Source of the DNA: Perilla frutescens
Lineage: Eukaryota > Streptophyta > Magnoliopsida > Lamiales > Lamiaceae
Direction: 5' to 3'
DNA: 64,000 nt
NCBI GenBank assembly: GCA_026008535.1
Contig: BRKX01000019.1
Span: 29,950,977 to 30,014,976 of the forward strand
In this document: positions 23,413 to 34,755 of the stretch, in pieces
Layout: every line of letters begins with the position of its first letter
Position numbering within the stretch: position 1 is the stretch's first letter
The notes under the pieces: model-generated
The model's database searches: none
What the model was told of the DNA's origin: nothing
What the model saw: the letters and a program-made list of their open reading frames with translations, nothing else
Made by a program: the position numbers and the translations under genes

Positions 23413-25800
23413 TTATCTATCGATTTCCTTGGTCTCTTCAGGGGATGTCCGGTATGCTGGTCGATTTAGCAAGGCGGCGCCGGGTTGGAAATCGATCTGG
23501 TGCTCGATCCCACGAACTGGAGGTAATCCACTTGGAATCTCTTCCGGGAACACATCCGCGAACTCCTCCATAAGTGGCTGCACAACACTAGGCAAAGAAA
23601 CATCATTAATAGCACTGCTCTTATAAGATAGAAGAACAAAAGGTAAACCTGCTTTTAATGCTTTTTCTACGCCTTTTACTGAAATAAACAGGCTGCGGTT
23701 TTGATCTTTCTTTGCAGCTGATCCAGATGAATTCCCATGTACAAGGGAATCATTGGAGGACGGTTTAGGGGCTGAAGAAGTAGGAGTGGCGGCCCTCTTG
23801 GGGGTCCCAATCGATTGGGTGCCGTTGGCGGCAATCCGGGTTGCGGCGGCGGCCTCTTTTGCTCTCTCAGCTCTAAACCTCTCTTGCATAATTCTCTGAT
23901 CCTCTACAATGACTTTAGGGGACAGCGGCTTGAGTGTAGTAGTCCGTCCATCTCTCTTCACGATGTACGTGTTTGCAAAGCCATCATGAACCGTCTGTCT
24001 GTCAAACTGCCATGGTCTACCTAACAATATGTGTGCTGCATCCATAGGAATAACATCACAAACAACAGAGTCAGAAAATCGACCAATAGAGAATGAGACA
24101 CTTACCTGAGCCCTTACTTTGATCTCTCCTCGATCCGTAAGCCACTGCAAATTATATGGCTTCTGATGCTTGATGGTGGTCAGCGCCAATTTGTCAACTG
24201 CGTACTGGCTCATAGCGTTGATCACCCTCCCACTGTCTATTATCATTGAGCAGGTCTGGTCTTTGATAGTAACACGTGTGAAAAAAATGTTCTCACGTTG
24301 ATCCGGCTGCTCTTCTTTACGATTGATGCTCAGACTGCGTATAGACACAAGACTAACATGAGGAAGCTCGGGTTCCTCTTCATCCGATTCGACTGGAGGT
24401 GTCTCTGGCTCCTTCTTGGCATCAACTGCGGCCTGGTCCTCGTCCTCACTGGCTGACTCGATCTCATTCTGTTCGGTAATGAACAGAACACGCCGGTTCG
24501 GACACTGGTTTTGAAAGTGGCCCCAACCTTGGCACTTATGGCACTGGATGTCTCTAGCTCGATTCTGGCTCGCATTGGGTGCTGGGCTGGGTGGATTAGG
24601 CCATGTATAGACCGACCGTGCAGGCGATGCAGGTGTAGAATCGGGTCTACGGCTGGACGGCGGTGTGGAACGGTCGAAACGTCGCTCGGGCGGTCCGGAC
24701 TGACCTCGGGGTTGAGTAGGCTCAGTAGAAGGGGTAGAAGATGATGTGGAATTCGTACCTTTGTTCCATGGGGGTCGAACAGGGGCTGAACTATGGTGCG
24801 ATCTCCATCTTCTCTCTCTGAGCTGTCTCTTCACAATTGATGCGTAGTGCACCATCTCTTCTATACTTGTGAAGTTCTTGAGTTCAACTTCACATGCGAT
24901 GTCAGGATTCATGCCTTCAATATACCGAATGATGGTAGCATTTAAGGTCTCTTGTTTCCCAACTCTATTTAGGGTAGTCTCAAGCTCCTTATGGTATTCT
25001 TCAACTGATCGGGTCCCTTGCTTGATCCGGGTGAGCTTCTTCTCGAGCTCTCTCTCATAATGTACAGGAATGAACCTGCCACACAGCAATCCTTTCATCT
25101 CTTCCCAAGTATCAACGGGTGGATATCTCTCACGTCGGCGTCGATCCTGCTGCATCTCCCACCATGAGGCCGCGTAGCCTCGAAACTCTAATGATGCTAA
25201 CTTGACCTTGTTCTGCTTAGGAAAGTCATAGCAGTGGAAGATCTTCTCAACATTACGTTCCCAATCCAAGTACAGATCAGGATCGTGAAGGCCTTCAAAC
25301 TCTGGGATGCTTGTTTTGATGTTGTTCAACAAGCTGTCGGGATCTGCACGTCGGGATGCTTGTTTGTAGAGCAGACATGGTCGGTCACGTCTCTGATAAG
25401 GGTCGTACTCAGCCTCTAACTCCTCTGCATAGTAACCATAGTCTTCTTCAGCATCATGATCATAATGATCATTAAACTGCACTTGAGGTTGGCGATGCTG
25501 AGCTTGTGGTGCTCTGGCATTCGCCCTGGCTGGCTCGGCTACATGAACTTCTGGCTGACTAGCTACTTCTGGCTGTTGGATAGGTTGTCCTTGAACTGGT
25601 GGTGGTACAGGAATTCGAGCAGCAATAAGCTCGAGCTGTGCCATCATCTTGGCCAACGAACTATCTAGCTTATGCTCCAGTTCTTGATGGTGGTACTGGG
25701 CATCCCATGGTTGTGGCATCGATGAAGTCGCGTCTGTATGAGAACTAGGCGAAGCGGGTGCCTTATCATGTGTTTTGTTATAACCGTCTCTGGATTCCAT
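23413..25800 (-). pseudogene. CRM-like gag and protease
   Basis: This is a 795-residue frame. It has a Q/P-rich N-terminus, then a capsid-like gag domain at about residues 150-320 (DLYLDWERNVEKIF, SVEEYHKELE), a basic/Ser-Pro linker, and a CCHC zinc knuckle (CHKCQGWGHFQNQC, about 417-430). The aspartic protease follows: active-site DSGR near residue 520, where DSGS/DTGA is usual, and HILLGRPWQFDR. Its stop (TAA at 23413-23415) falls inside the linker to RT, where the frame otherwise continues without a gap, so it is a nonsense mutation and not a normal gene end. Confidence 0.88.
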
Positions 25801-26734
25801 GTGTACCTACAGACAATGAACAAACGTGAAAGAAAAACAAGGTATAGGACCTCACAATTCCTCACAATCACTCGTGTTTTCTCTCTGTATTTTACCCCTT
25901 CGTGTATACTCTCAAGTATGTAGTGGTGCTCGTGTGATAGGTGTGTATATGGTGGTGTTAATCAACTCTTCCGTTGCTTGAGATCGACTTCTCTCGAACT
26001 TCTGGGGGCGATTTCACCTTGAAGCTGATGGAATTTGGCCAAAAAAGCCCTTATGTCACAGCAAAGTAGTGAGTTTGGTTCGTCTCGTCGAGACGTTTCC
26101 AGAATGGTATGGTGGAGAAAAATCAGAGTTCAGGAACAGTAATAGTAGGGAGAAGATGGAAAACCGGAAAACCGGGTGTGTTAGGGTAAAAGGAAGGAAA
26201 TGAAGGAAAGAAATGAAGAAAGAAGGAAAGAGAAGGATTTGGATATGTGTACCACTAGTGTGACACAATCTAAATACCTTAATTAGACTAGACTCTAAAT
26301 GGAAGCTACCAAATTAAAATGTAATTCAATTGAAAATTACCAACTAAAGAACAATACTATAAGGAAAGTTCCCAAAACTAAAATAAGGCTCACAAGGGAG
26401 TTACCAACTATGACTAGAACTAAAAGGAAAGAACTACAAATAAAATCTAACCCAAAAGGTAATTCAAAAATCAAATTGGATTTTTTTTTCTTTTTCTTTT
26501 TTTTTTCTTTTCGGATTTTTCTCTCTCTTTTTTTATATCCGATTTTTTTTTTGATTCGGTCTCTCTTTCTTTTCTTTTTTTTGACCGTAACCTTTTTTTT
26601 TGTTACTTTCAGTTTTTTTTTAACTGATCTTTTTTTTTCAATGAACACTAACTATTACAACTCGATAGACACGTCAACTGACAAGTAAACGATAAATTGA
26701 CACGTAGGATTGAACCACGACCAGCAGAGCTGAC
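25801..26734 (-). other. Untranslated leader of the CRM-like element
   Basis: The region between PBS and gag holds a long T-rich tract on the plus strand (26480-26640, purine-rich in the element's sense). Open frames here are lysine- or phenylalanine-rich artefacts of that tract. Confidence 0.7.
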
Positions 26735-26756
26735 GTGGCTCTGATGCCAAAATTTA
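26735..26756 (-). other. Primer-binding site of the CRM-like element
   Basis: The minus strand reads TTGGCATCAGAGCCA six bases after the 5' LTR. It differs by one base from the standard TGGTATCAGAGC initiator tRNA-Met site. This fixes the element's orientation. Confidence 0.8.
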
Positions 26757-28036
26757 TGATGTAACCCGGACAAATTGTACAGGATACGAGAACGCGCGGA
26801 AGACTTCTAGAATCGAACACGCCAACTGAGGAAGGATTCAACCCTACTCTAAGACTCAAATAAACGACAATAAACTGAAATTAAACCAATAGGAACTCGA
26901 ACACAAAGAACAAACAAATCTAGACCTAATTACAATATCTAGACTACGACACAAAAACGATACACAAAATCCAATCAAAAGGGGCTGATATGGGACGAAT
27001 ATTGTGGCTGGAATTTATGTGTATTTAGGATGAGAATTAAGGGTTAAGAATGGCTAGGGAAGATAGGATATGAAAAGGAAAAGGATAACTTACGGTTTAG
27101 GGTGTAGAACGCGATTACGTCTATGAAATCGATCTCGAACTCTTGTCGGACAGCTCACGATTGGTCTTGGGGTGTAGGAGGATGTCACGAACGTGGATGG
27201 AGGTGTAGGATGTCGATGATGAAGGCTGGACGATGAAGGTGTTGTGAATTACAACCCGATTAATCTCCGGGGTATCTTGTACGACGAAAATGAATCTCCA
27301 AGTTGTTCTTCGTAGCGAGTTCACCCTAATTCTTCGTATGAATTAGAACCTTCCCTTGGAATTAAGACTCAAAATTTGCTAGGCTTCAAGAATGATAATT
27401 TTCGAGGAAAACAATCAAAAGCTTTAAATGGTTGAGACACAAATTGAATGCAAAAGCAATTTTAATCAATAATGTCTAAAATATCAAAGTAACATGGTTC
27501 CCCTATTTATAGGGCCTATTATGCACGAAAATAACTAATAAAAAGTCCTAAAAATCTGATCCAAAAGGATCTCTAACTATACTATAGAAATACCTAAACT
27601 AGAATTCTATTCAAGGTAGGAAATTACCTTAAATACAATTCTAGTCAAACCTATGATATTATAAACGAAAATTACACTTATAAATTAATTAAAAACTGAT
27701 CTAAACTATAGTCTAAATTAATTAAATAAATACTATAGTCTAGATAAAAATCAACCCCTTAATTAAATTAAATCAAGGGCGAAAACAGCTCCATGCACAA
27801 ATGCACTTCTTCTTGCTCTCTTCTTCAACTCTTCAAGTTATATTCTCCATGGTATGATCTTGATCTTCATTAGTTAATTTAAAGTATGGCTGCACTTTGC
27901 ATCTTCTAATTCCTCAAACTTCTTACCAATCAACACTTGGAAATAACCTTGTAATTTCTTTGCTCGAAGTCGCGTCATTGGACCTTTGAATTGCAGCTCG
28001 GATTCAAGGCCTTCAATGCCTTGCATGGCTTCATCA
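26757..28036 (-). repeat. 5' LTR of the CRM-like element
   Basis: Direct repeat of 19642-20929 with TGATG...CATCA ends. It includes a copy of the integrase tail sequence, with a small deletion near 27878 relative to the other LTR. Confidence 0.93.
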
Positions 28037-29476
28037 CCTTTATGTAATTATTAATTTTTTTTGTTGATAATGATGAAGATGAATTGTTGCGCAATCATTT
28101 GGTTGTTTTATCTACGATTGACTGACTTACTCTTATAAGAGATTTTTCAAACTAAACATTATATTTAACTCCATCAAACTATTTTACATATAAAGATGTG
28201 GTGAATGATATGATGTTCAGTGAAGACTGAACTAACGAGTTTGATGGATTCAAACCTAAATACCGACCAATTCTAAATTATTTTTCATTTCAAATTTAAG
28301 AATGATCAAAATGTTCAAGTCGAGATTGTTGCCCAAACTATCCCAACTTCTTCTTAGATTGACTTCTGCCTAGTCTATTACTAGTTCATCTTCCACATAC
28401 GACAACACATATCACAATCCTCAATTAATAAAATTCACTCGGAACCTCACTTTACACTTAAGATATATAACTATGTCTCTCAAACATATAGTCACCTCAA
28501 GTCTGACGTGGCTTGTCGGCATCAAAGAATTGGTTAATCTCCTTAATTCCAACAACCCACATCAGAATTGGGCTACCAGAAATTTACTCTCATACAAAAT
28601 TTCATAGATTATGCAAATATTGGGGGTATGAATTTATAATTTTTGAAATATTAGAATAAAAATATTAGCAACCTCAAATGTTGGATACTAAAATATAGTT
28701 AACTCGATTTGAAATGCATTTCATAGACCAAGTATATATATGTATGTATCGAGAGTCTAACATGGTACAATACATATGAGTCATATGCGAATTGGATAGT
28801 CTATTCCACATTTAATATTTCAACTCATGTTTCGCTATTAAATTTATGATTTTAATAATAAATATTACAAAAATAAAAATTAATTATAACATCAGCGAGA
28901 CAGTGATCAAGTCACATTTATTAACAAAAAATTAAAATTTTAAAATTATAAATCATAATTAACCATAATAATCAATTATTAACTAAAAAATTACTAAAAA
29001 TTAAATATAAACCGTAATTGTGTAGAATTAACCCTAATTAACAATTGTAAAATCAAACTAATTAATGCACAAGAAATTGAAATTGATAAAAAAAAGGAAT
29101 AAAAACTCATAAATTTGATCGTGGAATAGAAGTTGGAATAGTAAACGTGGAATAAAATAGGATTGATGCGTATTCATATGACACCTACAAAAATAAATTA
29201 GAAATCAACAAATATATATATATATATATATATATTAATTTTTATCATTATAGGGTTTATTTTTTCTTCTTAAAATATGGATGAATTCAATATTAATGCC
29301 AGATTTCCTTACGTTTTTGTCAATCCACTTTTTACCATAGAAATCAGAATTCTCCTTAAAATTGCGCAAGCGGCTTTGAGCAATAGTACTAATTAGTATT
29401 TCCAAAAATTAAGAAATGGCAAAATTTAAATAAATTAATTAAATACCTGAATACTAGTATCATATATCTATACCTA
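28037..29476. other. AT-rich intergenic region
   Basis: No gene is supported. From about 29170 the sequence is clearly homologous to 55925-56235, marking the left part of the duplicated lyase locus. A (ta)n tract lies at about 29212-29235. Confidence 0.6.
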
Positions 29477-30080
29477 CTAGTATACCACCTGTGCGATCCA
29501 CAGGGGATGTTATTAAAAAAAATTATGTACAATAATAAAATTATATTCGAGCGTGAATTTCTCATATAAATGTATGCATTATATCATTTGAATTATAAAT
29601 TATTCATGTATTTTTTATCATTGGAGAAACAAAACATCATAGTCCCAATAATTGACATGTAACTTTAGAACTTCACAAATCTACACACGCGCACACACGA
29701 ATGAGGAATGATAGAAAATATATATATTTCTTAATTGAAAAATCAAATACATTATCTTTAAAGATTTTAACTCATTAAAAGATTTTGGAAATTTTTAATG
29801 TATTTAATTAACTTAAAAAAATTAATTGTCAAGTTCTATTAATACATTTAATTCAAACTTATGGTCCATCGTAAAGAAAAAAAATATTTAGAATTAACAT
29901 ATAAATAAATAATTTAAAGGCCATATAATTTTTTTCATTGAATGAACAAAATGATTTTTGATAAAAAATAGTATTTTTGCAAAATAAAAAATATAATATT
30001 GAAATTATAGTACTGAATGACTATATAATATAAATATTAATTAATTAATAAATATTATGATTTTATTTATAGAAAGTGCA

Positions 30081-30094
30081 TTTAGGCGGGAAAA
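30081..30094 (-). promoter_or_regulatory. E2F-type motif in Helitron (internal 5'-like end)
   Basis: The minus strand reads TTTTCCCGCC, matching the plant E2F consensus TTTSSCGC. It is about 55 bp from a Helitron-like 5' end at 30144. Function is untested. Confidence 0.4.
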
Positions 30095-30819
30095 CTTATT
30101 ATTACTATTTATAGTGACTATTTTACTTTTAGATATAATATAGATTTTGCTAAATTCAATAATGAAATGCATGTAAATGTTTTATTTGTTCAATGAGCCA
30201 AGCATTTAAAATATAAATATATTTATTTTGGAAGCAAAATATGTGGAAAAATATTAAAATAAATTTGAATGTACCTGATAAATTTTAAAAAATATTTAAA
30301 AAATTTAAGTACTATAATTGAATTATATCAAAATATGAAATTAATTCCAACCCAAAAAATATATTCTATTTTGTACGAGTTGTCATTCTTCTATTTTATT
30401 CTCCCATCTTCAACACCTACTGGTCCATTAATCTTCCTCATCCTCGTATTCAGAAATTTCTTGATATTAAATCTTCCTTAGTCATTTGCAACCAACACGA
30501 CTAAGTAAATTTCATCTCCACCTTTCTGTTTATTTTTAATTTTGTGAGGAACATAACTTAAGCATAATTTGTGTATTCTTTTTGCACAAAGTATTCATAA
30601 AACGGTGATAACTATTATAAAACAGACCGTGACTTGGTAATTGTGGATGGGGTTCAAAAGGTAATTAAAATATATTAAGCATCATATAATATGATCAATA
30701 TCAGTAGCCATTGGTCATCTATTTTCAGATATATTAAATTATTTAAAAGTCCATTCAAAGTCTTATAAATATAATAAAATATATAATTTGGTTTTCTAAA
30801 CATATAAAATTAATTCTTT

Positions 30820-30883
30820 TTTTTTTACTCACACACCTGACATGTGATGTTGAGGAGATTCGAACCCGTGATCTTTGGTCTAG
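30820..30883 (-). mobile_element. 5'-truncated tRNA-derived SINE
   Basis: The minus strand shows a box-B-like GGGTTCGAATC, then a tail 'gtgtgagtaaaaaaaa'. It is flanked by direct repeats ttaattcttt (30810-30819 and 30884-30893). It is the same family as the copy at 55527-55636, and it sits inside the 29477-33022 Helitron. Confidence 0.7.
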
Positions 30884-32948
30884 TTAATTCTTTAATAATA
30901 TAAACATATATTACTTAATTTAAATACGACAGACTTTAGGTAATGAGTTAATTTTTCTTTATATTGATATTGAATTAGACTAAGATATGTATTAGATTAC
31001 CATATATATATATATTCATATAGTTGATTTTTTTCTATATTCATATTTAATTTTTTTAATGTTTAATTTAATTAGTTAATACAAAAATAGAGCAACACTG
31101 ATCATTTTAATAATTTGATGTTAAAATACAAATTCATATGGTTTCGATTTTGTGTTTCGATAATTAAAAAATGAATAGTATTACATTGATATGGTTAATA
31201 ATATATAAAAATTGTTATTATTTGATGATAATAACTGAGAAAGTGAATGATATATGAATAGATGTATTTATTTGGCTATTGTACAATAAAAATATAACGA
31301 TATTACTACAATCCGATTTTCAAACAGTATAAATAATTATATATCAAACAATATAATACATTAAGGAATTACATATATAAGACATTCATCCATGTTGTCG
31401 GGTCTGCATCTACCGAGAAAATTACCGACCTACACACGTTTGAAACTGTCGATATCTCTCGATGCCCTTTCGAAGCCGTGAGGTCCGTGTGCATTTCAAC
31501 ATATAAAATTCTTAATTTATAGCTATCGTTTTTTATTTTTGGTAAGAGATTACAATAATGAAGAACCAAATTTAAACATAAATCAAATAAATAATAACAT
31601 TCATATAATTATATTTCGATATTTACAATGTCCAACAATTTTTACTCTTTAAGATATTTGAATAAAAACTCAAATATATAAGATGAAAATTCACACAACA
31701 TTTAAATTACAAACTCTAATATTCAGATTTTCAATAAATAAAACATAAACAAATATTATTGAAAATGTAATAAAAATAATATGGTGTGCAATATACATAA
31801 AATTATCTAAAATATTTTAAATTCATGCAAACGTGTTTAATTTAGAGAAATAAGTTATTTATTTAGTAAGGCTAACTTTATTTGTATGATATATATAAAG
31901 GGAATTAAATATTAAAAATATAAAAATTAATGCAAAATTTAATAGAAATCATCACAAATTCTCTCGGCACTAAACTAAAGCATAATACCTCTTTCTTTAT
32001 CCGTCATCACTCTTCTCCGCAAAGCAATTCCTGCAATCTTTTTCATATTTTAAAAAATCTCAATCATAACATACTAATATGCTTTATACAAATGAAACCT
32101 TAGCTTGATGAGTTTCAGAATTCCTTTAATTGGTCCCCCATAAAAAAGACCTTTTTGATTCTCTTGATCGGTTAACCCGCAAGCAACATTTTAAAGTAAT
32201 TGTTAGTTTAAATTTTGTTACATATAGTAGAAAGCATGAAAATATGTGTGACGATATATCTATATAATGTATAATTCTGTAGAAATTCAAAGAATCAAAA
32301 GGCAAGGAAGGTGAAGCACACAAAAATCACAACACTTCGCTCTATATTTATAAGTGAATGAATGCATCATTCTAACGCTTGCAAATGATGTAAATTAAAT
32401 GCACCGGATTGGCAAAATCAACGACATTGAATTTAGGTGTGAGAAAATTAAATTTGATTTGCTGGATCATTTAATTAATTAAATAATTGTGCTCCATGGA
32501 ATACATTTACCATATTATATTATCTAAATTAGGATATGATTGATATATTTGATTATGAATATTTAGCTTATAAATAAATGATAGATTTTGGGGAGGCATA
32601 AATATAGAAGGGGTGAAAATTTAGATTATTAATAACTATATAATTAACTACATGTGTAAAATATAATCAGATATATATTAATCATATCTTATTATATATG
32701 TATGTATCTTAATGTCTTATATACATATATATTAAGATATATCTAAATACGTATTAAGATAAAATTAATTAATTAATTTGATATTATATTATATATCTTA
32801 ATATATATATATATATATTGTATCTTATATATTATATATTTAGATATTTTGACATATATCATATATTAGATTTGATATTAATTCTATTAATTAGTTTAAT
32901 ATATGTAAAATGAATTAGTAAAGAAATATTTCCATTTATGGAAAGTGG

Positions 32949-32962
32949 TTTAGGCGGGAAAA
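32949..32962 (-). promoter_or_regulatory. E2F-type motif near the Helitron 5' end
   Basis: TTTAGGCGGGAAAA (minus strand TTTTCCCGCC) lies about 60-70 bp inside the Helitron 5' terminus and about 1.6 kb upstream of the first exon of lyase copy A. It matches TTTSSCGC. Regulatory activity is inference only. Confidence 0.4.
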
Positions 32963-33022
32963 TATCAGTTACTATTTTTAGTATACTTTGTTATTTTTAT
33001 ATATATTAAGATAAGATTAAGA

Positions 33023-33719
33023 TTATGCAACGCCAAGCAAATTAACAATGTGCAATAAATTACATTAGTTTATTTTAAAATGGCTTAATTAAAAGAAAAA
33101 AAAACCACCACCACCACATCTCACCGTATATATTTTTGCAATTTCAACACTTGTTTTTGACAACGCCACCCTTCACCATATGCATATTCTTAAAGCTATC
33201 ACACCAAAATCTCCTGCACTTCTAAAATGCGAAAAACAAAAACAATATTTATGTTTTTCTTCCTATACTTTGAAATATGACATTTAATACACAAAAAATA
33301 TATATGATCTTAAATTCATATTCAGTAATATATTTATAATTTTATTAATATTCAGATTGAGATCTTAACCAGCCTTATGAAATTTGACTGTAAAACGGTT
33401 TTGGAGAAGACTTCCTCCATTTAATATAGGAAAAAGAGAAAAATAGTCTCGTCCACTATTTTCCTCACATCTTTGATTATTTGGAACAAATAACTCATTT
33501 GACTTTTATAACTGTTTCACATTACCTTTTATGTGGATGAAAAACTTAACACCGTTAATAAATATAATTTTTATACATAGTTGGATCAAAACACACAATT
33601 TAAAACATATTGCTTGAACTTGAAGAAGTTGAAGAAGTGAAATGGGTATTGTGAACATCGAGAAATAGTCTAGAGACTAGAGATTAGAGACTAGTGGGCT
33701 ACGTGATCTTATGCCTTTA
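33023..33719. other. Upstream flank of lyase copy A
   Basis: The start is homologous to 56250-56300 in copy B. No coding exon is seen. Confidence 0.45.
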
Positions 33720-34208
33720 GGCATCGTTCGGTTTGTCTGATAAGATTAATGGGATATTATAGAATTGCACTGTTCATAGATCAATAATTTTGTGTTTGGA
33801 TTGCTTGATTGCGAATTTAATTATTCGGGATAATTTATTAATACTATTTGAATTGAATGATTGAGATTAAAATGTACCAATATACCAAAATTGCCCTCTA
33901 CATTATTATTTTTATGAAATTTTAAATTTCAAATTATTAAAATGTTGTAATATTTATTGATAATTTGAAAAAATTGTAATCTTTTACAAATAGGTCATCC
34001 CAGAGCATGGTGTTGTGGTGCTATTGGCAGAAGGACGAAGCCGTTTCATCTTTGAGAAATCTGCATATTCCAATTTGTTTATTTTGTTCAATTCAGTTTA
34101 TTATATTTATTTTCTCATTTCTATTTCCTGTACTTCAGCTCGTACACCTTCCAGAAGCATTGTAATGCGTTTTACAATCCAAACTTATCCATCAAACCAA
34201 ACAATCCC
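33720..34208. mobile_element. MITE-like element with inverted ends, TA-flanked
   Basis: The left end GGCATCGTTCGGTTTG matches the reverse complement of the right end (GGGATTGTTTGGTTTG) in most positions. Both ends are bordered by TA. The 489-bp element has no transposase. The superfamily is not certain (Tc1/mariner-like from the TA, but the terminus is atypical). Confidence 0.55.
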
Positions 34209-34581
34209 TAAATATATAATTAAATTTTTTCAGATTGTGTCAATTATATCGCTCTTATTAAAGAAATCATGCATCATTAAGGATATATTCTTCTTAATTA
34301 ATTTGCATTTATAGTCGGCCTTGACCACTAGTACTGATCATTAGATTTTCCATAAGGAAATAACAAAATCTAAACAAAGTAATAAAGATTTGAATATTTT
34401 AAATATATAATGCTTAATTATAGTTTGTCATCAAATTATATATAGGAGTTGGGTCTATCTTAATTGGCATCACCCTTATTCCAAACTATTATGATTATAT
34501 AAAGAAAAGTGGTTAGAAACGTTAGAAAGAGTGCAAGCAACGTGTAAAGAAAACAAAATTCCAAAGTCCCAACATATAAAT

Positions 34582-34705
34582 ATGGTGTATGTTATATTGT
34601 TTGCAACTTATGCTTTTCTGAGTTGTTTTGTGAAGCAACCTGCACCAATATATGTTATCACCTTTTGCCTTTTAAGGTTCGTCTCTCAAATCCAGGTATT
34701 TCTTG

Positions 34706-34755
<50 letters not shown>

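Larger units (their letters stand above)
19642..28036 (-). mobile_element. CRM-like Ty3/gypsy LTR retrotransposon, near complete
   Basis: This 8.4-kb element lies on the minus strand: 5' LTR at 26757-28036, PBS, leader, gag-protease-RT-RNaseH-integrase, PPT, and 3' LTR at 19642-20929. The LTRs share TGATG...CATCA ends and differ at roughly 30 positions plus a few small indels over about 1,280 bp (counted by eye, about 2.4%), so the insertion is fairly recent. The integrase frame runs through the PPT into the 3' LTR, a feature described for CRM chromoviruses. The RT/RNaseH wording also suggests CRM, an inference from family memory. Two premature stops (near 23413 and 22132) disable it. Flanking 5-mers (aatat and ccttt) do not match, and the copia gag on the left is not continued on the right. 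Confidence 0.9.
29477..33022 (-). mobile_element. Non-autonomous Helitron, 3.5 kb
   Basis: On the minus strand the element ends with a hairpin (CCTGTGgatcgCACAGG), then tggtata and CTAG, followed by T at 29476. It begins TCTTAATCTTATC at 33022, preceded by A. Removing 29477-33022 joins tatacctA to TTATGCAACGCCAAGC. The duplicated copy at 56240-56260 reads tatacctattctgcacgccaagc without insertion, which is an internal empty-site control. No Rep/helicase is encoded. An internal second 5'-like end lies at 30144 (minus-strand TCTATATTATATC), so 29477-30144 might be a smaller nested unit. Confidence 0.75.

Noticed and set aside
26056..26268. Possible small protein in the retrotransposon leader
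   Set aside because: No start context or domain; lies between PBS and gag.
26337..26688. Lysine-rich and phenylalanine-rich open frames on both strands
   Set aside because: They arise from the T-rich leader of the CRM-like element and have no domain features.
30145..33022. A separate Helitron abutting the 29477-30144 segment
   Set aside because: The expected CTRR 3' end is absent at 30145, and the empty-site comparison supports one insertion spanning 29477-33022.
34015..34314. 99-codon open frame upstream of lyase copy A
   Set aside because: It falls mostly within the MITE-like element at 33720-34208 and has no domain.
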